NCBI GenBank assembly: GCA_002427815.1 | Contig: DIZF01000027.1 | Span: 1-54,795, forward strand | Direction: 5' to 3' | Source: Ramlibacter tataouinensis | Lineage (GTDB): Bacteria > Pseudomonadota > Gammaproteobacteria > Burkholderiales > Burkholderiaceae_C | DNA length: 54,795 nt | In this document: piece by piece, positions 1 to 7,304 of the stretch | Layout of the letters: every line of letters begins with the position of its first letter | Numbering within the stretch: position 1 is the first letter of the stretch | The notes under the pieces: model-generated | What the model saw: the letters and a program-made list of their open reading frames with translations, nothing else | Database searches by the model: none | Told to the model about the DNA's origin: nothing | Position numbers and translations under genes: made by a program

Positions 1-48
1 GGTCTCCATATTGAATTAGGATCGAGTCAGAGAGAGTAAAAAAGGCAG

Positions 49-69
49 CCGCACAGTATGCGGTTTTTT
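49..69 (+). terminator. Intrinsic terminator of an off-window upstream gene
   Basis: A 5-bp stem (ccgca/tgcgg) with a 5-nt loop is followed by six T residues. It sits just upstream of the first gene, so it probably ends a transcript entering from the left edge. The run of A residues before the stem could make it work in both directions. Confidence 0.6.
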
Positions 70-76
70 GAATTCG

Positions 77-1042
77 ATGTCGGAACCTACGCTGAATTAC
101 GTACCTTGCCCGGACCCCACCGGGGGGCATCGCATGGCGTATTGGCAATGGGGCGACGCGGACGCCGGCCATGTGCTTGTTTGCGTTCACGGCCTGGCGC
201 GGCAGGGGCGCGATTTCGACGTCCTGGCGCAGGCGCTGGCGGCCCGCGCGGAGCACCCGGTGCGCGTCGTCTGTCCCGACGTGGTGGGGCGCGGCCGCAG
301 CGACTGGCTGAAGGACCCCGTCGGCTACCAGGTGCCCCAGTACGTGGCCGACATGCTGGCCATGCTGGCGCAGCTGCATCGGCAGGCCCCAGTTGCCACC
401 CTGGATTGGGTCGGGACCAGCATGGGCGGTCTGATCGGCATGGCCGTGTGCGGCACGCCCGCGCTGGCGCAGCCGTCGTCCACGGGCGCTGCGCCGTTGC
501 CGGTCGCGGTACGCGCTCTGGTGCTCAACGACGTTGGCCCGGTCATCCAGTGGCAGGCGCTGAAGCGGATCGGTACCTACCTGGGCAATACCGGCCGCTT
601 CGAGACCGTGCAGCAGGCGGCCGATGCGATGTGGGCCATCTCCACCACCTTCGGGCCGCACACGCCCGAGCAATGGCTGGCTCTGTCACACGCCATGGTG
701 CGGGCCCTTCCCCACGGCGGCTTCACGCTGCACTATGACCCTGCCATCGCGGTGCCGTTCCGCAGCATGACCGAGGAGTCGGCGGCGCAAGGCCAGGCCG
801 CGCTGTGGCAGCTGTACGACCTGATCCAGGCCAGCACCCTGATCACCCGCGGTGCCGAGTCGGACCTGCTGGCCCGCGACACGGCGCTGGAGATGACCCG
901 GCGCGGCCCCAAGGCCCGTCTCGTCGAATTTCAGGGCGTGGCACATGCACCGACCTTGATCGCCGACAACCAGGTCGAGGCCGTGGCCTCGTTCCTGCTG
1001 GGACAATCCGAAGATGAAAAGCCTGACAGCGGAGCAGCCTGA
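77..1042 (+). CDS. Alpha/beta hydrolase
   Basis: A 321-residue alpha/beta-hydrolase-fold protein, probably a cytoplasmic esterase or related hydrolase of unknown substrate. Visible marks are the oxyanion-hole HG in CVHGLARQG near residue 35, the nucleophile elbow GTSMGG near residue 115, an acidic residue in the ESDLL segment, and a late VAHAP histidine. I chose the ATG at 77; a TTG three codons upstream is also in frame but lies against the T-run of the preceding terminator. The last 29 bases overlap relA, suggesting the two are co-transcribed. The substrate cannot be read from the sequence. Confidence 0.85.
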   Translation: MSEPTLNYVPCPDPTGGHRMAYWQWGDADAGHVLVCVHGLARQGRDFDVLAQALAARAEHPVRVVCPDVVGRGRSDWLKDPVGYQVPQYVADMLAMLAQLHRQAPVATLDWVGTSMGGLIGMAVCGTPALAQPSSTGAAPLPVAVRALVLNDVGPVIQWQALKRIGTYLGNTGRFETVQQAADAMWAISTTFGPHTPEQWLALSHAMVRALPHGGFTLHYDPAIAVPFRSMTEESAAQGQAALWQLYDLIQASTLITRGAESDLLARDTALEMTRRGPKARLVEFQGVAHAPTLIADNQVEAVASFLLGQSEDEKPDSGAA

Positions 1043-3218
1043 GGCCGCGGCAGTCCCCGAGCTGATCGCCGCCACCGAACAGGCGATGCCGCACCAGGCC
1101 CATGCACTGGCCCGGGCCCGTGCGTTCGCCGAGCCCTTCATCGCGGGCGAAACCCTGGACACGGGCGAGAACACGCTGGCCCACGCCGACGCGGTGGCCG
1201 CCATTCTCAAGTCCATGGGCGGTTCCGAGGCCATGCAGGCGGCCAGCTACCTGGTCTACGCCTGCCCGCACCTGAACAAGCCGCAGGAGGTCATCGCCAA
1301 GGCGTTCGGCGAGCACTATGCCGCGCTGGCGCTGGAGACCAATAAGCTGGTGCGCATCCAGGAGCAGACGCGCGAGGCCGAGGACGCGGGCCAGCTGGTG
1401 GACGATGCGAAGGTGCAGACCGAGAAAGTGCGCAAGATGCTGCTGGCGTTCTCGCGCGACCTGCGTGTGGTGATGCTGCGGCTGGCATCGCGGCTGCAGA
1501 CCCTGCGCTGGCATGCGGCGCGCAAGACCGTCGCGCCGCCCAGCGTGGCGCGCGAAGCGCTCAGCGTGTTCGCGCCGCTGGCCAACCGCCTGGGCATCTG
1601 GCAGCTCAAGTGGGAAATGGAGGATCTGGCGTTCCGCTTCCTCGAGCCCGACACCTACAGGAAAGTGGCCGGCTTGCTCGACGAGAAGCGGGCCGAGCGC
1701 GAGGAGTACGTCGAGCAGCTGCGCTCGCGGCTGCAGGAGGAACTGAAGGTGCAGGGGGTGCAGGCCAGCGTGTTCGGCCGGCCCAAGCACATCTACAGCA
1801 TCGTCAAGAAGATGCGCGGCAAGTCGCTCGATTTCGACCAGGTGTTCGACATCCGCGCGTTGCGCGTGATCGTGCCCGAGGTCAAGGACTGCTACGCGGC
1901 GCTGTCATGGGTGCACCAGCAGTTCACGCCCATCGTGGAGGAGTTCGACGACTACATCGCCAGGCCCAAGCCCAATGGCTACCAGTCGCTGCACACCATC
2001 GTGCGCGACAAGGCCGGTCGGCCGATCGAAATCCAGATCCGCACCCAGGCCATGCATGACCATGCCGAGCATGGGGTGGCCGCGCACTGGGCCTACAAGG
2101 AGGCGGGAACCAAGGGTTATGCGGGGGTGTCCGCCAGTGGCGAGTACGACGCCAAGATCGCCGTGCTGCGGCAACTGCTGGCCTGGGAACGCGATCTGGC
2201 TGGCTCGGGCGAGGGATTGTTCGAGGATCGCATCTACGTGCTCACGCCGGACGCGGCCATCGTGGAATTGCCGCAGGGCGCCACGCCGGTGGACTTTGCC
2301 TACAGCGTGCACACCGGCCTGGGCCATCGCTGCCGGGGCGCCCGTGTCGATGGCGCGATGGTGCCGCTGAACACGCCGCTGCAGAACGGCCAGACCGTGG
2401 AGATCACGGTGGCGAAGGAGGGCGGCCCTTCGCGCGACTGGCTCAACGCCGACCTGGGGTTCCTGGCCAGCAACCGCGCCAAGGCCAAGGTGCGGGCCTG
2501 GTTCAACGAACAGATCAGGCACGAGACCATCGCGCGCGGTCGCGAGGCGGTGGAAAAGCTGCTGCAGCGCGAAGGCAAGACGGCCGTCAAGCTGGAGGAC
2601 CTGGCGTCCCAGCTGGGTTTCAAGTCGGCCGACGACCTGTTCGCCGTGGTGGGGAAGGACGAGTATTCGCTGCGCCACATCGAGGCGCTGCTGCGGCCGG
2701 CCGTGGTGCCGCTGCCGCAGGACGAGTTCCTGCTGCTGAAGAAGCCGCGCCATGCCGATCGGACGCCCAAGGGCGGCGTGCTGGTGGTCGGGATCGATTC
2801 GCTGATGACGCAACTGGCCAAGTGCTGCAAACCGGCACCGCCCGACGCCATCAGCGGTTTCGTCACCCGGGGCAAGGGTGTCAGCGTGCATCGCCACGAC
2901 TGCAGCAACTTCCGCGAACTGGCGGCGCGCAGCGCCGAGCGCGTGATCGAGGTGGAATGGGGCGCGCCGCCAGCCGAGGGCGCCGCGGTCTACCCGGTGG
3001 ACGTGGCGGTGGAAGCCGCCGACCGTCAGGGGCTCTTGCGCGACATCTCCGAGGTTTTTGCCAAGGAGAAGATGAACGTGATCGGCGTGCAGACCCAGTC
3101 GCTCAGGGGAACGGCCTGGATGACCTTCACGGTGGAGATCGCGGATTCGGGGCGCCTGAACAAGGTGCTGCACCTGGTGGCGGAGGTGCAGGGCGTGCGC
3201 CGGGCCAAGCGCCGCTAG
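1014..3218 (+). CDS. relA: GTP pyrophosphokinase RelA
   Basis: A 734-residue long RelA/SpoT homolog that makes (p)ppGpp in the stringent response. The N-terminal hydrolase region lacks the HD pair (ACPHL stands where an LHD-type motif is expected), so hydrolysis is probably lost. The synthetase domain has GRPKHIYSI and the EFDD signature at residues 310-313, which marks the RelA class rather than the SpoT RxKD class, followed by KPNGYQSLHT. A TGS domain starts near residue 404 and a C-terminal ACT domain covers about 660-734. Length matches full-length RelA. The ATG lies inside the 3' end of the hydrolase gene. Confidence 0.95.
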   Translation: MKSLTAEQPEAAAVPELIAATEQAMPHQAHALARARAFAEPFIAGETLDTGENTLAHADAVAAILKSMGGSEAMQAASYLVYACPHLNKPQEVIAKAFGEHYAALALETNKLVRIQEQTREAEDAGQLVDDAKVQTEKVRKMLLAFSRDLRVVMLRLASRLQTLRWHAARKTVAPPSVAREALSVFAPLANRLGIWQLKWEMEDLAFRFLEPDTYRKVAGLLDEKRAEREEYVEQLRSRLQEELKVQGVQASVFGRPKHIYSIVKKMRGKSLDFDQVFDIRALRVIVPEVKDCYAALSWVHQQFTPIVEEFDDYIARPKPNGYQSLHTIVRDKAGRPIEIQIRTQAMHDHAEHGVAAHWAYKEAGTKGYAGVSASGEYDAKIAVLRQLLAWERDLAGSGEGLFEDRIYVLTPDAAIVELPQGATPVDFAYSVHTGLGHRCRGARVDGAMVPLNTPLQNGQTVEITVAKEGGPSRDWLNADLGFLASNRAKAKVRAWFNEQIRHETIARGREAVEKLLQREGKTAVKLEDLASQLGFKSADDLFAVVGKDEYSLRHIEALLRPAVVPLPQDEFLLLKKPRHADRTPKGGVLVVGIDSLMTQLAKCCKPAPPDAISGFVTRGKGVSVHRHDCSNFRELAARSAERVIEVEWGAPPAEGAAVYPVDVAVEAADRQGLLRDISEVFAKEKMNVIGVQTQSLRGTAWMTFTVEIADSGRLNKVLHLVAEVQGVRRAKRR

Positions 3219-3318
3219 CGAACTGGCGGTGGATCCCGGCTTTCGCTGATGCCGGACTTGATCCGGGGCCGGAACGGTCGATTCAGCCTGCTACAATCGC
3301 GCCCTCGAATACGAATTC

Positions 3319-3395
3319 AGGCGCGTAGCTCAGCTGGTTAGAGCACCACCTTGACATGGTGGGGGTCGTTGGTTCGAGTCCAATCGCGCCTACCA
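3319..3395 (+). tRNA. tRNA-Val (anticodon GAC)
   Basis: A 77-nt cloverleaf. Acceptor arm AGGCGCG pairs with CGCGCCT, followed by A and an encoded CCA. The D arm begins TAGCTC, the anticodon stem CCACC/GGTGG encloses TTGACAT with GAC in the anticodon position, and the T arm carries GGTTCGAGTCC. The gene stands alone between relA and a terminator. Confidence 0.96.
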
Positions 3396-3412
3396 ATTTC
3401 GTTCGACAGATC

Positions 3413-3444
3413 AAGGACTTGGCGGAAACGCCAGGTCCTTTTTT
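3413..3444. terminator. Bidirectional intrinsic terminator
   Basis: A 12-bp stem (aaggacttggcg / cgccaggtcctt, one G-T wobble) closes a GAAA tetraloop and runs into a T tract on the plus strand. It follows tRNA-Val and faces the 3' end of the minus-strand radical SAM gene at 3462. The A-rich left arm would give a short U tract in the minus direction, so it may serve both. Confidence 0.85.
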
Positions 3445-3461
3445 CGTGGCCGTGAGTGAGC

Positions 3462-4715
3462 CTAGCCGACGGTCGGCGCGGGCGCCTGCGGCTGCATGAT
3501 CTCGTCGGCAAAGCGGCCCTGCCGGATCAGGCCGGCCATCGCCTTCATCGCCGGGTCGATGTGCTTGAAGAACTGCTGGTAGCCGGCGCACAGGTAATTG
3601 AGCCCCGGCTCGCCGTCGGGCGTGCTGACGAAGCGGTTGCGCGGGCATTCGCCGTAGCAGGCGAACAGCACCTCGCAGTCGCGGCAGTACCGGGGCAGGG
3701 TGTCGAACTTGTCCTGCCCGAACTTGAGCTGTGCCGGGGAGGCCGCCAGCTTCATCATGTGCGTCTTCCCGATGTTGCCCAGCAGGTAGCCGGGCTCGAC
3801 GAAGTGATCGCATGAGTAGACATCGCCGTTGTGCTCCAGAGCCAGCGCGCGGCCGCATGTCGGCGAGATGATGCACAGGTTGTGCTGCCCGACCCAGCTG
3901 CCCAGCGCCACGTCGAAGGTCTGCACGAACACCTTGCCCACGTCGCGAGTCACCCACTCGTCGAAGATGGCGCTCAGGAAGCGCCCGAACGGCTCCGCGC
4001 CGACCGAGCGCTCGGTCACCAGCGCGCCGCGCTGCAGGTAGATCGGGCTCGTGCCACCGGGCCGCTCGCCCCAACCCTGGTTGGCGACCGGCAGCAGTTC
4101 GGGCGTCGTGCGCTCGACGATGGGAATGAACTGGATGAACTCGGCGTGCATCTCGTCGCGAAAGAACCGGTACACCTCCAGCGGATGCTCGACGTTGGCG
4201 GCGTGCACGGTGCACAGCACGTTGAAGTCGACCTCGTTGCGGCGCAGCGCCTCCCAGGCGCGCATCACCAGATGGAACGAGCCGCCGCCGCGCTTGTCGA
4301 CACGGTACGCGTCGTGCATCGCCTGCGGCCCGTCCACGGAGAGGCCGACCAGGAAGTTGTGCTCCTGGAAGAACGCGCACCATTCGTTGTCGAGCAGCAG
4401 GCCGTTGGTCTGGATGGTGTGCAGGACACTCTGGCCGGGCCGCTGGTGCTTCGCGACGAGATCGACCGATCGCTCGAAGAAGTCGAGCCCCATCAGCGTG
4501 GGCTCGCCGCCCTGCCAGGCGATGTTGATCTCGGGGTCGTCGACCGAATCCAGGCGCTGCCGGATATAGGTCTCGAGCACGTCGTCGGACATGTGCGTGC
4601 GCTGGTTCGGGTACAGACCGTCCTTGGACAGGAAGAAGCAGTACTCGCAATCGAGATTGCAGGCGGCCCCGGTCGGCTTGGCGAGAAGGTGATATGGAAG
4701 CGGCGGCGAACTCAC
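3462..4715 (-). CDS. Anaerobic sulfatase-maturating enzyme family radical SAM/SPASM protein
   Basis: A 417-residue protein matching anaerobic sulfatase maturases (anSME), which oxidise an active-site Cys or Ser of a sulfatase to formylglycine. The radical SAM cluster is C19-x3-C23-x2-C26. The C-terminal SPASM cysteines are at 281, 287, 302, 344, 347, 353, 357 and 376; this spacing is almost identical to that known for characterised anSMEs. The aspartate following C302 matches the proposed catalytic base. The start is GTG at 4715, seven bases after an AAGGAG Shine-Dalgarno. No sulfatase lies in the window. A 30-codon ORF overlaps the start by 4 nt. The substrate could be a distant sulfatase or another peptide. 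Confidence 0.88.
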   Translation of the reverse strand: MSSPPLPYHLLAKPTGAACNLDCEYCFFLSKDGLYPNQRTHMSDDVLETYIRQRLDSVDDPEINIAWQGGEPTLMGLDFFERSVDLVAKHQRPGQSVLHTIQTNGLLLDNEWCAFFQEHNFLVGLSVDGPQAMHDAYRVDKRGGGSFHLVMRAWEALRRNEVDFNVLCTVHAANVEHPLEVYRFFRDEMHAEFIQFIPIVERTTPELLPVANQGWGERPGGTSPIYLQRGALVTERSVGAEPFGRFLSAIFDEWVTRDVGKVFVQTFDVALGSWVGQHNLCIISPTCGRALALEHNGDVYSCDHFVEPGYLLGNIGKTHMMKLAASPAQLKFGQDKFDTLPRYCRDCEVLFACYGECPRNRFVSTPDGEPGLNYLCAGYQQFFKHIDPAMKAMAGLIRQGRFADEIMQPQAPAPTVG

Positions 4716-4804
4716 GTGCTGGCTCCTTGGGTCTCGAATACCTGGACGGCTTCGCGCAGATTGTGGAACATGCGCTGGCGGCTGGTGAGCGCGGGATCAA
4801 GCAT
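4712..4804 (-). CDS. Possible 30-residue leader ORF overlapping the anSME-like gene
   Basis: A short ATG-initiated frame (starts MLDPALTSRQ, ends FETQGAST) whose TGA overlaps the GTG of the radical SAM gene as GTGA. The Shine-Dalgarno of the maturase lies inside it, so its translation would be coupled to the maturase. The frame stays open further upstream to about 4922 without a convincing start, and no good ribosome-binding site is seen at 4804. It has no Cys and no sulfatase C/S-x-P-x-R motif. It may be a translated leader, a modified-peptide precursor, the tail of a decayed gene, or chance. Confidence 0.3.
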   Translation of the reverse strand: MLDPALTSRQRMFHNLREAVQVFETQGAST

Positions 4805-4956
4805 TCGCACTGGCGTGCGATGGACCTGATGAACATTGCCCGCACGGGCACGCGCGGGCGCGCAATGCGGGCCAACGAATGGCGCAAGCTCCCGCTGTGG
4901 TCCCGAAGTCAGGGTAAACCTGGGTCAACGCGTCTCGATAGTCTCACCAGACTCCC

Positions 4957-4980
4957 TAGAATGTGTTGCAGTGCAATACA
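4957..4980 (+). promoter_or_regulatory. Candidate phaR promoter -10 with PhaR-box-like palindrome
   Basis: TAGAAT at 4957-4962 could be a -10 element, putting the transcript start near 4969. The palindrome TTGCA-G-TGCAA (4966-4976) covers that start. PhaR of polyhydroxybutyrate producers is known to repress its own gene and to bind TGC-rich palindromic sites, so this is a plausible autoregulatory operator. No good -35 is visible. Confidence 0.45.
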
Positions 4981-5020
4981 TCGCGCGCCGCCTGTCAGCG
5001 CCGTCCAGGAGAGTCGTTCC

Positions 5021-5566
5021 GTGGCCAGCAAGAAACCCTCCGCCTCCGGCAAGCCCGCGCAGCGCGTCATCAAGAAATACCCGAACCGCCGGCTCTACGA
5101 TACCGACACCTCCACCTACATCACGCTGGCGGAAGTCAAGCAGCTGGTGATGGACCGGGAATCGTTCGTGGTGCGCGATGCCAAGACCAACGAGGATCTC
5201 ACGCGCAGCATCATGCTGCAGATCATCCTGGAAGAAGAGGCCGGCGGCGCGCCCATGTTCAGCGAAGCGGCCCTGGCCAACCTGATCCGGTTCTACGGCC
5301 ACGCGGCCCAGGGCTTCATGGGAACCTACCTCGAGAAGAACGTGCAGGCCTTCACCGACATCCAGGCCAAGCTCGCGGAACAGTCCAAGACCCTGACACC
5401 GGAGATGTGGGCTCAGTTCATGAACATGCAGAACCCGCTGATGCAGGGGATCATGGGCAATTACGTCGAGCAGTCCAAGACCATGTTCGACAAGATGCAG
5501 GAGCAGATGGCCAAGCAGGCCGAGCAGATGCTCGGGGCCTTCGGGATATCACCTGGAAAACGCTAG
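5021..5566 (+). CDS. phaR: Polyhydroxyalkanoate synthesis repressor PhaR
   Basis: A 181-residue regulator that represses phasin (phaP) and its own gene and is released from DNA when it binds PHB granules. The conserved N-terminal DNA-binding domain is clear (KKYPNRRLYDTDTSTYITL near residues 16-34), followed by the accumulation-associated region (FGH/FYGHAAQGFMGTYLE) and a Gln/Met-rich amphipathic C-terminus suited to granule binding. The start is GTG at 5021, eight bases after AGGAGA; the frame continues upstream but without family resemblance. No pha biosynthetic gene is adjacent. A perfect inverted repeat follows the gene. Confidence 0.93.
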   Translation: MASKKPSASGKPAQRVIKKYPNRRLYDTDTSTYITLAEVKQLVMDRESFVVRDAKTNEDLTRSIMLQIILEEEAGGAPMFSEAALANLIRFYGHAAQGFMGTYLEKNVQAFTDIQAKLAEQSKTLTPEMWAQFMNMQNPLMQGIMGNYVEQSKTMFDKMQEQMAKQAEQMLGAFGISPGKR

Positions 5567-5591
5567 AGCGTTTCCCAGGTGGTTTGGTCGG

Positions 5592-5624
5592 ATGAATAAA
5601 GCCGGGGGACCCGGCTTTATTCAT
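5592..5624 (+). terminator. Perfect 15-bp inverted repeat, likely phaR terminator
   Basis: Two 15-base arms (5592-5606 and 5610-5624, left arm ATGAATAAAGCCGGG) flank a 3-nt loop. The A/T-rich outer part gives a short U-rich end, so it probably terminates phaR. A second inverted repeat with 9-base arms (5629-5637 and 5651-5659, left arm GGATCGCGC) follows at once in the rimO leader. Confidence 0.7.
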
Positions 5625-5702
5625 GACGGGATCGCGCTGCATGTTATTTCGCGCGATCCAGTGCCACTGCGTGGGATTTCTCGTCCTGGGACAATACGGG
5701 TA

Positions 5703-7085
5703 ATGACCGAAATTGCTTCCCCGGAAACCAAATCGCCCAAAGTCGGATTCGTCAGCCTGGGCTGCCCCAAGGCCCTGACGGACTCCGAGCTGATCCTCAC
5801 GCAGCTGAGCGCCGAGGGCTACCAGACCTCGAAAACCTTCGAGGGCGCCGATCTCGTCATCGTCAACACCTGCGGCTTCATCGACGATGCGGTCCGCGAG
5901 AGCCTGGACACCATCGGCGAAGCGCTGGCCGAAAACGGCAAGGTCATCGTCACCGGATGCCTGGGCGCCAGGGCCGGCGCGGGCGGGGGCAACCTGGTCC
6001 GGCAGATGCACCCTTCGGTGCTGGCCGTGACCGGACCGCATGCAACCCAGGAAGTGATGGATGCGGTCCATGCCAACCTGCCCAAGCCGCACGATCCTTT
6101 CATGGACCTGGTCCCGGCGGCCGGCATCAAGCTCACCCCCAGGCACTACGCCTACCTGAAGATCAGCGAAGGCTGCAACCATCGCTGCACCTTTTGCATC
6201 ATCCCGTCGATGCGAGGCGACCTGGTGAGCCGCGCTATCGGCGACGTGCTGAAGGAGGCCAGGGCGCTGTTCGAGGGCGGCATCAAGGAACTTCTGGTGG
6301 TCAGCCAGGACACCTCCGCCTATGGTGTGGACGTCAAATACCGCACCGGTTTCTTCGAGGGCAGGCCGATCAAGACCCGAATGCTCGAGCTGGTACAGGC
6401 GCTGGGCGAGCTCGCCGAGCCTTTCGGGGCCTGGGTGCGCTTGCATTACGTCTATCCGTACCCATCTGTGGACGAAGTGATTCCGCTCATGGCGTCCGGC
6501 AAGGTCTTGCCTTACCTGGACGTCCCGTTCCAGCACAGCCATCCGGATGTGTTGCGCCGGATGAAGCGGCCCGCCAGCGGCGAGAAAAACCTGGAGCGCA
6601 TCCAGCGCTGGCGCGAGGCCTGTCCGCAGATCGTGATCCGAAGCACGTTCATCGCGGGCTTCCCCGGGGAAACCGAGGAAGAGTTCGATCACCTGCTGCA
6701 ATTCCTGCGCGAGGCGCGCATCGACCGGGCCGGCTGCTTTGCCTACAGCCCGGTGGCAGGCGCCGCCGCCAACGACATTCCCGGCATGCTGCCCCAAGCC
6801 CTGCGCGAGGAACGCCGCGCGCGTTTCATGGCGGTGGCTGAGGCCGTGTCGGCAGACAAACTGCGCGGACGCATCGGCGCCAACATGCAGGTGCTGGTCG
6901 ATTCGGCGCCCGCGCTCGGTCGCAAGGGGGGCGTGGGCCGCAGCTACGCCGATGCGCCGGAGATCGACGGAACCGTGAAGCTGCTGCCGCCGGAGAAGCT
7001 GAGCAAGCGCCTTGCCGTGGGTGAGTTCACCCGGGCGCGGGTGGTTGCGACCGATGGTCACGACCTCGTTGCAGTGCCGGTCTGA
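5703..7085 (+). CDS. rimO: Ribosomal protein S12 methylthiotransferase RimO
   Basis: A 460-residue radical SAM methylthiotransferase that adds a methylthio group to the conserved aspartate of ribosomal protein S12. The N-terminal UPF0004 domain has cluster cysteines C21, C57 and C86. The radical SAM motif is C158-x3-C162-x2-C165 (GCNHRCTFC), and a C-terminal TRAM domain ends the protein. The frame is open back to 5592, but that stretch is the phaR terminator, so the ATG at 5703 is preferred. The gene is flanked by hairpins on both sides and looks monocistronic. Confidence 0.95.
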   Translation: MTEIASPETKSPKVGFVSLGCPKALTDSELILTQLSAEGYQTSKTFEGADLVIVNTCGFIDDAVRESLDTIGEALAENGKVIVTGCLGARAGAGGGNLVRQMHPSVLAVTGPHATQEVMDAVHANLPKPHDPFMDLVPAAGIKLTPRHYAYLKISEGCNHRCTFCIIPSMRGDLVSRAIGDVLKEARALFEGGIKELLVVSQDTSAYGVDVKYRTGFFEGRPIKTRMLELVQALGELAEPFGAWVRLHYVYPYPSVDEVIPLMASGKVLPYLDVPFQHSHPDVLRRMKRPASGEKNLERIQRWREACPQIVIRSTFIAGFPGETEEEFDHLLQFLREARIDRAGCFAYSPVAGAAANDIPGMLPQALREERRARFMAVAEAVSADKLRGRIGANMQVLVDSAPALGRKGGVGRSYADAPEIDGTVKLLPPEKLSKRLAVGEFTRARVVATDGHDLVAVPV

Positions 7086-7136
7086 ACACCACCGACAATT
7101 CATTACGGCTCTTTGCGCCAGAGCCGCAGAAACAAC

Positions 7137-7157
7137 AAAGCCGGCAAAGCCGGCTTT
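7137..7157. terminator. Hairpin between rimO and tRNA-Leu
   Basis: Arms AAAGCCGG (7137-7144) and CCGGCTTT (7150-7157) form an 8-bp stem with a 5-nt loop. On the minus strand the stem is followed by GTTGTTT, so it probably terminates tRNA-Leu. It can also act at the end of rimO. The arm sequence resembles the hairpin before rimO. Confidence 0.6.
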
Positions 7158-7164
7158 ATGATCA

Positions 7165-7249
<85 letters not shown>

Positions 7250-7304
7250 ATTTCAGGAAAGAAAAGGATTCTATATCAAAAATATTGGACATATCGGTAC
7301 CGCG

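Noticed and set aside
1100..1300. relA as a bifunctional synthetase/hydrolase (spoT)
   Set aside because: The HD metal-binding pair is absent and the synthetase carries EFDD rather than RxKD.
3319..3395. tRNA-Val as an integration site for a mobile island
   Set aside because: No integrase, no repeated tRNA 3' end and no shift in base composition nearby.
5592..5702. N-terminal extension of rimO
   Set aside because: It translates the phaR terminator palindrome; the family start is at 5703.
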